A stretch of 64,000 nucleotides of DNA. Source: Sphagnum magellanicum. Its lineage: Eukaryota; Streptophyta; Sphagnopsida; Sphagnales; Sphagnaceae. Location: assembly GCA_021904315.1 (NCBI GenBank), contig CM038917.1, forward strand, positions 12,136,041-12,200,040, in the 5' to 3' direction. Of the stretch, positions 13,350 through 25,800 are shown piece after piece; the first letter of the stretch is position 1, and every line of letters begins with the position of its first letter. A program made the position numbers and the translations under genes. The notes beneath the pieces are model-generated. The model did no database searches. It was not told the origin of the DNA and saw only the letters and a program-made list of their open reading frames with translations.

Positions 13350-14152
13350 AGGTAAAAGCACACCACTATGGGACCTAGGCCAAAATTGTTGTCACATTGT
13401 ATTGTTTTTTAAAGGTCCCATGTTTGAACTTCAATTATGTCATTATTATGAAGGATTTTCACAATTTTTTTACATATTATGTTAAGTCAAAACCCAAATA
13501 AGTCAAATCTCAAAATAATTACACTTTTTAATTTAATATGATGTGATGTTATAGTGTATTTGTGCCAAAAAATACGTCACAATGTATTAAAAAATGAAAA
13601 AAATATTTAAAAAATGATTGAAATGATTTTTAGTTTGTATGAAATTTGTAATATCTATTAAACATTATGATTCCATATGATTGGAATAATTTTGTGAGTC
13701 ATGTGAAAAGTTTGATAATTATCATATCAGAAATGGGTGTTTTTGGGGGTGATGACCATAAGTATGTGGTAAATTAACATTTTGATAAATTGTTATTTTC
13801 AAATGGAAGATGACAAGATATGTGAGGTCAGTTGTTTTTTAAATTTTCATTTCAAACAATTTTTGGTTGACTAATTCAAACTCGAACCTAGTGCAATCCA
13901 AAAATAGAAACATGTATAATTATATTACATATACCATAAATATACCCATTATTCCTTGAATTTAATATTTTAAAATTTTAATATATATTTCAAATATTAC
14001 TAAATATTATTAACTTTGTGAAAATCAAAATATTAAGCCCAAACACCAAAAGTGAAACCCAAAATTAATTGCAACATGTTTTGTAAAAATGTACATTACA
14101 TACATGTCATGAAAATGTCCAAAGTGGCCCCCTCATAGTGTGCTTTCACCCT
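13350..14152. mobile_element. Non-autonomous DNA element, copy A (803 bp)
   Basis: The left end (13,350 onward, AGGTAAAAGCACACCACTAT) and the right end (…ATAGTGTGCTTTCACCCT, to 14,152) form an imperfect inverted repeat of about 30 bp. The body aligns along its whole length with 48,726-49,524 (799 bp), for instance at the conserved TTTACATATTATGTTAA-like block about 130 bp in and the TAAATATACCCAT block near 13,935. No coding capacity is seen. Two near-equal-length copies with shared ends indicate a transposable element; the superfamily and target-site duplication were not determined. Confidence 0.75.
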
Positions 14153-17100
14153 AAATATGGAGCCCCAAATATGACAAGATAGATTAATGGTAATTCAATA
14201 TTTGCAAAAATTGCCATCCAAGAAACAATGTTCATTATCACATTTTACAAGTTTGTGCACACACTCTACATTGTCACATTCTGTATTATGCATCATTCGT
14301 ATTGTGCATTACCACATTGTGTGTTGTGGAATTGTGCATTGTGGAATTGTGCATTGTTGGATTGTTTTTTGACGCATTTCATTCTATTTCAAAAAAACAT
14401 AATTTTTCATTGTAACAAAGTTAAACTCTAAACTATTTGCATAAAAAAAAAAAGATTGCCATGATAAAATAAAAAGTGTTGAAGGTGTGATGGATGAAGA
14501 CAAAGGGTGCTACACTATAAAAAAGTCAATTCACATGTAGTTAATACAATAAGGAGGTTTGAACAAATGTTAAAAAATAAAAATGATAAGTAGATCGTTA
14601 GAAACCCTAATGGTAACTTTTCATTGGGGTACAATAACTTACCATTATGTGTGGACAATTGTGGAAGTAATTATCTAGTGTTAATAATAAGTTAATAATT
14701 TGATTTTAGTAATAAGTTAGTAACTTGTTATTACTCATGTCAAAAGCTAACAATTCTATTAACTTAATTTGAAATGTGAATGTACCATAAGTGGTTAAGG
14801 CATGATTTACACACAATATTAAGCTCCCATTGGCAAAAAATAGGCTATAGTCAAAATAATTGTTAGAATTTTTGTAAAAAAAGATTTGGTGTGTAATAAT
14901 CATGAAAAATAACCAAGCAAGAAACTTTGTGCATTCACACATGAAGGCAATGATATGTACTATGGCTTTTATCGATGTTTTAACAAAAATGACCATTCAC
15001 ACAAGAGTCATCATTTTTTTCATTTTCTCCTTTTTTTTTTAAGGTAAGTGGGAAAGATAGTGAAACCAAGCCCCACATCATGTTCACATTATGTAACATT
15101 GACTTATTTGGTGCTTTTTGTTTTGCTTTAATTACCTAAAAGTCTAAAATCTAGGTTTAAACATTAATGCACCATCTTAGTTTAGACCATAAACCTTTTG
15201 TTCTCCTTGTGCATAAACTTTTTTTTCATGCTTCACAACATGTGTTCCAAATTTTGTAGGTGTTGCAAGTTCCTCAAGTTTTGTAGGACAACAATGAGCT
15301 TTAAGTTTTGCAACCTCACTTATCCATCAACTTTTGTAAATAAATTTTGCAATCTACAATTAAATTAAAGTTAAATAAATTAAAGAAAACGAATGTAGTG
15401 CAAGTTTCTTAAAGTTCATCCACTATCTAAATGCTTGGTTATTTCATTTCATTAGTTTCAAAAGTGTCAATATGGCCATGCAAACAGAAATAAATAAATA
15501 AATGCAATGTTGTGGAAGGAATGCATGAAATCGATTCAATAGAAGACAAAGAAGAAAACATATAAAAACATCACCATTACAACAAGTTATCAAAAAGCAA
15601 AAGCATGTAAGCTATCAAAGAATGATCATGAAGAGACATCCAAACTATTTTTTAATATTTAAAATGACTAAAAATGATAGTGAATGAGGAAAATGAAAAA
15701 AAGGCACACTAACTTGAAAAGCGAAAGAATGAAGAGGCACAAGAATAGGGTGTTCACAAAGGTGTTGTTCAGGATGATAATGCCTAACTTTTTGTTGATC
15801 ATCATGAATAACATTATGCCTAATTTATCAATAATTAACCTACCTATTAATAAAACCACTAACTAGATATGAAGAGGATAATACCCAATAGTCATGATAT
15901 CTAGGTCTATGATAGGGTATAGGTAGGGGAAGCTCATTTAATAGGTACCTAGGCTATATTTGGATTGAAATTTCATGAATAATATTTCATGGAATTTGGA
16001 TGACTTTTAAAACAAAAAGCAAAATTATGAATGAATTACACTTTAAGATGAAATCAAATTATAGATGACATTTCTTGCATGAAATTTATTTCATCATAAT
16101 ATTTGAATTTTTTCAGGTATGGAGTTCCATTCCATTAGGATGGCTTCAATTTCACATCATTCATATAAATAGATGCAAAGAAAGCATGAATGTTGAACTC
16201 AAAACCTTTCAATTTGTTATCAATATGTTCAAAAAATAATTTAAAAGGTTAGTTGAATCTTGAAAGGAGGGCTCTTCTCAAGTTTCAAAGAGCCTTTGTG
16301 TCAAAAAATGAAAGAGAAGGTCAGAGATAGAAGGAAAAAGGGGGGAGTGGGGTGAGCTTAGGCAAGCTGTGATAAAAGAAAAATGTAGGGGTAGTTTGAT
16401 TTTTTGGGTAGAAATTTGGGTAGACCATTAAAAAAATTCAAACATTCTACAGTCCATATGTGTCAAATTTTGTGGGCAACTTGAAACTCATTGTGGGCTA
16501 TTCACAAGGTCAAGGTTTTGGCAATGTGGAGTTCATTTTGGGAATGCATACATAACAATATGGACTTGACAATTTGGCAAAAAGGGCTTGGCAAATTGTA
16601 AACTCAACTTGGAAAAATAATTGAATAGCAATGTGGACATAATGCCTAGGCAAAGTGGACATGAGACAAATAGGTAAACTGGAAGTGCCAAAATATGTGA
16701 GCAAACAATATTTATAATAATGAGTAGTGTTTTCTTTTCTAGCCAATTAGTGCAAAATTTCACCCTTCCTTGGGGAGCCACACACATCACAAAAGGAATC
16801 TCCAACTCCAATTCATCAATTATGCTTAGGTTGCAAAGTTGCATCCAATTGTCGAGGAAATTTAGCTAGATTTTCAATGCTTAAGGCAATTTTTTCTTTT
16901 ATTTTCTTATGTTTTGATAATTTTCTCAAAACTTGTCATCATTAAAAGCTAAATCTTTTGAGGGACTGTCATCACTCATGTTAAATGTTATGTCGAACGA
17001 CCACCACTGTGCTACATCACATAAACGACAAAAAAATGTTACTAGAGGTTGCATATTAAAGTTATCTAAACCTTCAATTTCACTAATGATAATAAAAATG

Positions 17101-17229
17101 TGAAATGAAATTGTGCGAAAAGAAAATAATAGAGAAAGAAACTCAAATTTTCTCTTCAACTAAACATGATTTGAATTATTTTTTTCGGTCTTTTGCATTT
17201 TTGCCTATGTCCACATGTCTATATAAGGG
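14153..17229. other. Intergenic DNA with a third copy of a dispersed repeat
   Basis: No gene is supported. At 14,300-14,360 a 14-15 bp unit (ATTGTGCATTGTGGA) is repeated in tandem. At 16,440-16,720 the words GGCAATGTGGA and GACAATTTGGCAA recur; this matches the repeats at 44.8-45.1 and 50.1-50.5 kb and has the same orientation as the latter. Confidence 0.45.
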
Positions 17230-18350
17230 CCTAACTATGTCATGGAATATTCAAATAAATATTTAAGGATTTGCACAAAGCCAATTTAAAAGATTAATAG
17301 GGATTTCCTAAGTTAAAGGATATTTAGAAACCATTTAAAGTTTAATCATAATGTCAGAAGGGGTTACATAATCTTATGTATGAGGTATTTAAGATAAGTG
17401 TTATCTAAAGTCTACATAAAAAACTACATCAAGCTTACCTAAAGAGCTCCCTAGGGACTACCTAGGGAGAACCTTGGGATCTACCTAGGTTTTGGGATGT
17501 CTTAGGGTTACTTAAGGGGTTAAGTAATGGATTATCTAAGGAAACACCTAAGGACCTATCTAGGTTATGAAATATCTAAAAGTTACTTAAAGAACTACAA
17601 AAGGTTTACTTAAAAGGTTACTTAAAGATTATTTAAGGAAACATCTAAGGGCCTACCTAGGTTTTGTGGGATATTTAAAAGCTATTTTGGGGGTTATATA
17701 AAGTCTACTTATGAATTAACTAGGGAGTTCTTAGGTTAAGGAATACTTATGGATTATTCAAGAAAGTATTTATGGCTTATTCATAAGGCAATGGGGGTTA
17801 CATAGGGCTTACACAAAAGGTTACCTAGGCAAACACCTAGGGGTTTACTTAGGTTATGGAAAACCTAAGGGCTATTTACAAGGTTACATAAAACCTACCT
17901 ATGAGGCTAACTAGGGATTAATTAAGTTATGTATGATTCCTAATCACTCTCTAGTCCTTAAATGATCTTTACATATCCCTTAACTTAGGTAGATCCCTAA
18001 GTAATCCTTATGTAGCATCCTAAATAATCTTTACATAATTTTTATGTAAGCTCTTGATAATTTTTATTTTAGATAGCCCATAACCTAATTAGGTCCCTAT
18101 GTGGTCTTTAGTCAATACCTAACTAACTTCTAAAGTTACTTAATTAGTTCTTTAAATAACCCTTAGATATCCTTTGAACCAGGAAATTTTTTATAAGCCT
18201 TTCAAATAATCCTTATGTAGTTTCTTAAGGAACTCCTAAGTATCCCCTAACATAGATAGTCCTTAAGAAGGCCCTATGTAATCCCATGTAAGCTTTTCAT
18301 CACCAACATATCCTATGTAGGTAGGTTATAAGTAGATAAATAGCCCGTAG
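17230..18350. repeat. CCTA/TAGG-rich array with mid-point strand flip
   Basis: From about 17,380 to 17,930 the plus strand carries degenerate units such as GGTTACTTAAAG and CACCTAAGGACCTATCTAGG. From about 17,930 to 18,330 it carries their reverse complements, such as CCCTAAGTAATCC and CTTTAAATAACCCTTAGAT. The result is a long imperfect palindrome with its centre near 17,935. Unit length is irregular, about 20-30 bp. Confidence 0.65.
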
Positions 18351-18903
18351 TTGGGTAAAGAAATAAGTTAGCCATATTTTAGTGAACTTCCTATCTAGAT
18401 GATAGTTTTTTTATTTAGATGACCATAACTTAGGTAGACCAAAATTTAGTTATAAAGAACTTAGTGGTCACTTTTGGGAGTTCATTTTTAATGTTGAGGA
18501 GTCATTGTCATTTTGGTGTGAATAGTTCAAAATAGAGCATGAATGAGTGAGGTGAGAACCAAAGTCGATTACAAAGTAAAGATTAGTTTAACTTTATTGT
18601 GTAATTACCAAAATTGTACATCTATTGTATTAGAGAAATAGTTTCAAGACATGTTTCTTCAATAATCAATTCATTTTCAAAATGAATATTTCAAAAGTTT
18701 CTCTAGTTTCTTTCACAAAATTAAGTTTTTAAAAAAAAATGTTTTATGAAAATTTCAACATTTTTACAAAAAATATAATTAGTGTCTAAGCTGCCAAAGT
18801 ACTAAAGTATTTCAAAATGATCATTTTGACAAAAATATGCAACCTAATTGTGTTTGAAACCTTGGATAAAGATTGTAACTAAGGTTCCAATCTCGGCAAG
18901 AGG

Positions 18904-19066
18904 CTAGTTCCAAGTTTCAATTGTAGTTACCATTTTCCATATTCTAAAACCTTGGGTCTAGTTTCAAATTTCAATTATAGTCACCATTCTCCATATTACA
19001 AAACATTGGGGCCAAGAAGTTAGTTCCAATATCCAATATAGTGACCATTTTTCATATTGTAAAACC
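18904..19066. repeat. Three-copy tandem repeat, ~52-62 bp period
   Basis: Copies begin at about 18,904, 18,958 and 19,020. Each has TAGTTCCAA or a close variant, then CAATTRTAGTNACCATT, then TCCATATT and a final AAAACCTTGG or AAAACATTGG. Confidence 0.8.
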
Positions 19067-20308
19067 TTTTTTCTTTTCTTTTTTCCGCATGCCTTCAAAT
19101 GTTTTCTCCATCACATTGTGCACTAGGTTGGGTCTTTTTCATCCTTTAATCTTTCGGGTGTTACATTGCATTTGTAACTAGCCTTTGGATCCTATGGGAA
19201 TCAATTTTTTCGATGCGCAAATGGTGGAAAGAGGATAACCTCGAATGAAAAAAGCGAGATACTTTTACAATCACTATGAGAGATGTTGGATTTCATGGTT
19301 CGAAAAGCAAACCTATGTCCTATCACCCCTTACTTTATAATCTTCATGTCGTTGAATTGACATTGTGTTATTAGTCGATAGTGTCTGCACGTTAGTAAAC
19401 ATTGTCATTGTTGACTTCACTCAAGTTGATTTGGTGTTGTGGGCTACTATTTTTTGTGGGGTTGTGATGACAATTGCGACTCGAGCGAAGGATGATTTTT
19501 ATGACGATTGATATTCGACAAACATTTTTTCCCTTCTGGTTGTAAAGGTTTTCAGATATCTACACTAGCAAGTGGATAGGTTTCTTCATTGATGTGCCAA
19601 CATGGCATGGAAAGCAAAGGGCACTAAAGACCTACCTCTCTCAGTTTTGTGTGCATTTTATAGCTAGAGGGTGTTAGTGGTGTTAAAACGTATGCAAATG
19701 ATTTTTATTTCGAAATGTGTTGCAGCAGGTGAGGGTTTTTCTAGGCTAGGCAACCTTTCAAGTGGTCCTCTCCTTTTCTTATTTGATATGCTTCTCGCAA
19801 CACGAGAGTGTTCAAGAACTTGATGTTTTCCTTGTGGTTTGCCCTCTTAGGTGGTTTTTTGTCTTCTTGGACATGGGTCCTCCCATTTTGTTCCTTGTAT
19901 TTCCCCCTTTTTTTGGGTGCTTGGTTTATTTACGATTGGCAGGGTTTCTATCTAGGTGCCTATAGGCCAGGGTGAAACAATGCATACAACAATGGTATGA
20001 ATGAAGGTGCTCGTTCACCCAAGGCATGCCTTGTATGGGTCCGACGTGGAACTGGCCAACACATGGATGAATGAATACCTATGATAATTCGGTATCGTTA
20101 AAGGTCAGGTCCAGTGTTGAACGGGTATCAACTTTTGAACATACCAGACTGCTCCTAGTATGGCAGGTTTTTGTTTTTCCTGTATTTGGTATTGTTGGTA
20201 TTGTATATATACTTTTGAAAAACTTTCATATACACCAGTCTGGTATATAGCAAGTATAAACCTGGTATTGACATAAGGCAAGTGTACACATGAAACCCAT
20301 TCTATTCT
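19067..20308. other. Intergenic, locally less AT-rich, no gene recognised
   Basis: 19,130-19,980 has more CG dinucleotides than its surroundings and could be an old gene or element remnant. No frame gives a recognisable protein; the open frame at 19,762-19,965 is hydrophobic and short. 20,060-20,300 is rich in CTGGTAT and ACCAG words, as at 3.65-3.84 kb and 20,600-20,760. Confidence 0.35.
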
Positions 20309-20587
20309 AGAGGGTCTCCACTGATGCTCAGTATGTGAGGTTCATCACTCGAATCCATTGAATCACTGCTGGGACCCTGAAAAAATGTCAGAGAGACCAG
20401 AAAGGATCCCTGTTTCTGATTGGGTAGATGGTTTGATTGGTCCAAGTGGCTTGTTATTAGTTAGTTAGTAGTCTCTCACCTATTTGCAATCCCAATTTCA
20501 GTTTTATGGGTGGGAGGTTGGAAAAAAGGTGGTAGTAACTAAAACTTGGATGCAGGGTTCGATACTGGGCGTTGGTGGAGATGCTCT
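20309..20587. mobile_element. MITE, copy B
   Basis: This is shorter than but clearly related to 2521-2911. The left end AGAGGGTCTCC has two changes from copy A, while the right end GGAGATGCTCT is identical. Shared internal blocks include GGGACCCTGAAAAAAT, CCCTGTTTCTGATTGGGTAG, CAGTTTTATGGGTGG and TAGTAACTAAAACTTGGATG. The roughly 110-bp size difference is mostly one internal deletion after the CCTGAAAAAAT block. Confidence 0.75.
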
Positions 20588-21950
20588 AATCATCATCATC
20601 ATCAGGTTCCATACCAGACAGGTACTAACTAGTATACGGCTTTGTATTATTGCCTCAGGTCATATCTGACGGGTATGTTCTTCAATACAGGTACTCATGC
20701 CCAGTACTATATACTCAGGTTACACCATATATGAACCAGTACACCACTGGTCAGGTTCCAATTAGGGTTTTTTTGTAGTGTTTTAGTGAGGAATATGTCT
20801 CTGAGGTGGACAGGGTTGGCGTGTGACTGGTGTCCCCCATTGGAAATTGGGCTGAGTGACTCTGACTTTGTGCCAATCTTTCCTTTTTCACCTTTTTATT
20901 ATTATTATTATTATTGGGGTACTACACTTCATTGTGGGCTGATGTAATTATTAAAAGGTTGCAAATCCCTAGGTAGGGTTTAAGACAACAAAGAATTCAT
21001 TTTCATAAACAAGTTTACCTAGACAAAATGACCCCAAAAAATGACAAAAAAACAAAGAACCCATAATAAAAAAAAGCATTGGGATACCTACTTCTTTAAG
21101 AATTTGATCCCATTAAAATAGTTAAAGAAGTAGTATACCTACCTATCCATAGGGTGCACTTTGATGGCCCCCCCCCAAATGTCATCCCCACCTCCCCCTC
21201 TCCCCCCCCCCCCTCACACTAAACCCTAAACCTAAAAGGTTTCAATTTCACACCATCCCCCTCCTCCCCCCCCCACCTTCCTCAAAGAAAAAACAAAGAA
21301 CTCCATGATTGAAGAACAAAAAAGCATGTTGCTTTGGGGAATTGAAACCACATCATCAAGTGACAAAACCATCATACCTAAATGGATAGCAAAGTGCAAA
21401 AGAACAGAAGTACCAGCTTGAAAACTTGAACATGATCTTGTTTCTACAAGAGTAGCATAGCAAATTCACATTTCATTGTTATAAGAAATTATTTTGTTTT
21501 GAAGATTCCATGTTGAAAATTAGATTTTTTTTTTTTCCTGAAGCATTTTCTATTTTTCCTTCACAAAATTTTGTTCTATGAAAATCTGAAAATTTCAACA
21601 TTTTCTTAAAATGATAATATAATTAGTGTCCAAGTTACTATGGGTAGTCTAGTAGATATCTAACACCAAATTTTTTTTTTGGTTTCTTTTGAGTGATTAA
21701 GCCCACAATGAATTGTGATGATGATACTGGCCCACGACAAGAAGGCCTTTTTATTTATTTTTAATACCCTAGTTTTTTTCCCAATGGCTAGAACTTGCGC
21801 CATATACCGAACTTCTTCTTCTTCTTCTCTCGCCCAAAATACTTACCCCCTCAAAAAAATAGAAAGAAAAGTGGCGAAAACACAGGCAAGAAGAAACTTG
21901 ACTTTAGCCTCTCCTCGGCTCTTGAAAGGTTCATTGCAGAGCCTTGCGAA
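20588..21950. other. Intergenic DNA upstream of the XS-domain gene
   Basis: It contains an (ATT)n run at about 20,896-20,915, poly-C tracts at 21,170-21,280 and a T-rich stretch near 21,520. No gene is seen. The GC content rises after 21,790 toward the gene. Confidence 0.5.
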
Positions 21951-21958
21951 TTGCGCGT

Positions 21959-21965
21959 TATAAAT
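21959..21965 (+). promoter_or_regulatory. Candidate TATA box for the XS-domain gene
   Basis: TATAAAT lies at the start of a GC-richer stretch about 940 bp before the chosen start codon. A leader from about 21,990 would contain at least one intron, since a good acceptor (GGTTGCAG, ending about 22,894) sits just before the ATG. This is inference from position only. Confidence 0.3.
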
Positions 21966-22899
21966 TTGTCAGCTTTTTTGTCTTTGGTATGCGCAACCTC
22001 GCACGCTCGCACGCTCGCATGCCCGCCGCTCTTCCGCGTCTTCGTCGTCCTTGTCATCCGTTCCATCACTGCCATTATTATTGTGAAGACCAGAGAAAAA
22101 ATGGATCAGATACGTGCAGTAGATCAGAGTCGGTTTGCATTGTGAATAAGAACTGAGCATTTACACCACTCGTGGTCCTTCATTTTGCGGTTGGATTCTG
22201 CCTTCCTTCCTTCATTCATTCATTCATTCATTCGTGTGATTTTGCTTTCGGATTGGCAAATTTGGAGCTCGATTTGAGAGGCCTGGGAGTTTGATGGTCT
22301 CGCTTCTCGCAACAAGTTTTTTGTTTTCTCCTTCTGGCTTTTCGAGAAAGAATAAAGAGAGTGTGCTTGACGGAGGAGCTTTGTGTTGTTGCTTTTGTTT
22401 TGGTTGAGCAAGATTTGTGACTATCAAGATTGTCGTCGTAAAGTCTCTCTTAAACGTTGTATCGGTGGCTCTGTGGCTGGAGATTACGACATTGAAGCAA
22501 AGTTGTCGTAGCTTCAACACTGTGGACCGAACATTCTCTTGCGTACCAAGTTTCAAGAAACGTTGTGCAAGAAAGAAGGAACGAAATAAGACGCTGCTTC
22601 TGTATCTCTCTGTTGAAGGTGATCTTGATCTCTACTCTCTTGCTATCCGAGCTCTGTCTCTCTGTGGATACATTCTTTCGTTGTGTTTTTCCTTTCCTTG
22701 TGATCTGAATTGTGTTGTAGAGGAGAGTGCACAAGCATTGTTCTTGTTTGCAAGGTTTTTCTGAGACGTATGCGCTTCTTCTGTTTGTATGTTCGAGTGA
22801 TGTGCATTGCGTGTTGTTTCGTGAAAGGCTGCTGCAATTCGAAGTATGTTGCCTCGGGGAAGATTTGTTCTTTTGATGGGTCTCGTGGTTGCAGATATT

Positions 22900-25800
22900 A
22901 TGTCGTCGTCTTCTTCGGAAGCGGAGTCCAGCGACTCCGGCGACTTCGAGTCCGATGAAATCGAGATGTACGAGACCGAGGCAACATATAAGATAGATTC
23001 CGGCATTCTCGTGGCGAAGAATTCGGACGGGACTTACAGATGTCCATTCTCGCCGAACCGCAAGAAACAGAGCTTCCGACATCAAGATCTGCTCGCGCAC
23101 GCCAGAGGAATTGCGCGGGGGAAGAAGGGACCGTTGAAAGTCGGTAATCACCGAGCTCTGGTGAAGTACCTCAGCGCGGAGCTTGGCGACCGTCCGGAAT
23201 TCAAACAAGCGGAACGAGTACGTCGGCTGCAACAAGCTGTGCCGCCACGCGTTGCCAAAGAAGAGAAGCGCTTGTGTCCTTGGATGGGCATCGTCGTCAA
23301 CATCGACAACCGAGAAACTCGGGAAGAAGATGGCTTCCGTGTAGCTGCTGGTGCTGCAGACATCAAGGAGAAGTTCCATGTACTTCTTTCTATCTTTCTT
23401 TCTCCCCCTCCTCCACAGCTTCGTCTTGACAGCTTCAATCTTAGTCTTATGAGGTGCATGTTTTTTGTGAATGGATTTCGGACATTCTTCTCAACTGAAA
23501 ATGCTGATGCAAAATGACTATCTTTGGCAGGAATTCAACCCTGAAAGAGTCGACGTGTTTCATGACTATGGAGGGCATCAAGGAACTGCACTGGTAACCT
23601 TCAAAAAGGACATCTACGGCCTTATTGATGCAGAAGCTTTCGAGAAGAGTTTTGCAGCAGTGGGACGAGGCCGCAAAGAGTGGGAGACACACAATGATGT
23701 GCAACGCGGATTACATCTCTATGGATGGCAAGCCACTGAACAGGTATAAGAGTTCACAGAAGTTCTGAAAGTTGTAAATTTGTCTGCAGCATGCTGTCTT
23801 CAAAACAAAAAAGAGAAACTGCATGTTTGTGCCATGAATCTATACATTGTGTTCGCTCATTTGTGAACCCTAGAAGAAGACCTAAAAGCTCATTAAATGT
23901 GTGCTGATTCAGTGTTTGTGTTTTGTATTTGCAGGATTTGAGAGGGCGGCTTGGTCTTCTCACAGAGCACTTGCGCAAGTTTTCTGATCTGAAGACTGTG
24001 GCAGATGTGGTGGAAGACAAGGATAGGATCAATGATCAGCTTGTCCAGAATTTGGTGGCAGCAGTTGGACGAAGAAACGACCGCCTTGAGGCTTGTCATG
24101 AGCGGTTTGTTGTCTTGCAAAACATTGTGTCTGAGGTTGATAACCTCCGTGTCAAGGCAGAGGAGGAAAAACGCAAGATGGAAGAGAAGCACAAACAAGG
24201 TACATTTACTGGTGAAATTTGTGGCTTCACATGTTGTTCCAATGTTGTCCATGGTACTCTCGCCAATTGCTTGCAGCAGGATTTTCATGGAGGCAGCCTT
24301 GGAACTAGGAGAGAGAGACAGAGAGACAGCAGAGGCATTTTCCAATTAGGTTTGGTTTTCTTTTCTCAGATTTGGAAGAGCTGCATCAGAAAGCAGCCAT
24401 GGACACAGAGCAACATCGAAACAGGATGCTGCAGCACCAAGTGATATTAGCAAACAAAATGCGGGCTCTGGAGGAGCGATGTGCTGAAATGGAGCGGACG
24501 GAGACACTCATGAAACAGAAGAATGAAGCTGAGATTCAACAGTTTGAGAAGGCAAAAGAGGAGGTAATTCATCACTTCATGAGGCCACAGACTTGTATCT
24601 CTGTTTACACAGTTCAGCAGCTGTTCCAAGATTCTACTCTGAAGTCACATGAAATGCTCATAATGAATGACCTGTGTAGGCTAAGAAGCAACTGGAGGAG
24701 GTCAGCAAGCAAGCAGAACTACATGCAGCAATGCGTTACAATCAGGGTCTTCTGCAAATGAAGATGATTGAGAAGCATGAGGTTATCATGCACCAGATCT
24801 TCACCCACTGTTTGTGTTTGGAGTGATGTGTTGAAATGGAGCAGCAGACCAAATGTGTTCATGTTCAATGTGAGCATTCTTTTGAAAAGAAAAATTGTTT
24901 GAATGACAGGTCCAGAACAAGGAGCTGGAGATGCAGGTGCAGCAGCAAAAGACAAAGTTGGCAGTGAGCCAGAACCGGGAGCTGGAATTTCAACGTGTGT
25001 CAGAAATGCTTGAGATAGAGCGTGGCAAGATTGATGGAGGAGGTGGTCAGGATGAAGCAAACAACATTGAATCCCATGAGAAGACCATCAAAGATCTTGA
25101 ATTGAAGCTTGCCGACTTGCAGGCTAGTTATGATCTTAGTGACAGCATGGTATCAGACCTCACCAGGAAAGAGCGAGCCAGCAATGATGAAATTGAAGAA
25201 GCTCGCAAGGTTGCAGTCATGGTAATGTTGCTCACTCAGGGCTACTATTTTGTTGCTTCCACCAACCTGGTGTGTTGACGTTTGTTTTGGATTCTCTGTT
25301 AGAAAGGAAATCATGTAAAAATACTTGCATACAGATGCACAAACTGGTCTTTGCCCCCCCTTGATGGGAAAATTCTCTGAAGTGGTGTTGGAACTCGAAG
25401 AATGGTTTTAGGGTCCAGACAGACAGCAGGTTTGTGGCAATCACTGTCACTCTGTGTCTGAAAACTTGTCTATTTGTTGGGAAGCGAATGTTTTGCTTGG
25501 ATACATGGTAATGAAGGGTGAGTGGAATTTGTGTTGGTCTTTGTTTTGTCTTCGCAAGGTCTTGAAAGATTATGGGGCAAAAGACAAGTTGGCTAACAAA
25601 ATGATGGGCGAAATCGATAAGGAGCCATGGGAACCAGCTTGCAGGCTTAGATACAGGCTCCATGAAGAGGGTTGGGATATCAAAATGGCAACACAAATCT
25701 CCAAGTGGGAAGCACTCTTGAAGGACCATTCTTTCCGCCCCTTGAAAATGGTGGAAGTCACTCCAAATGAGTTGAAGGTGCAGCAGCTTCCTATGAAAAA

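Noticed and set aside
22846-22899. Upstream start codon for the XS-domain protein
   Set aside because: It is in frame, but a good splice acceptor ends just before 22,900 and the extra residues are hydrophobic and unlike the family's acidic N-terminus. It is not excluded.
22450-23379. 309-aa open frame on the minus strand
   Set aside because: It is antisense to exon 1 and the leader of the XS-domain gene, whose plus-strand frame shows clear domains. The minus frame has no recognisable motif.
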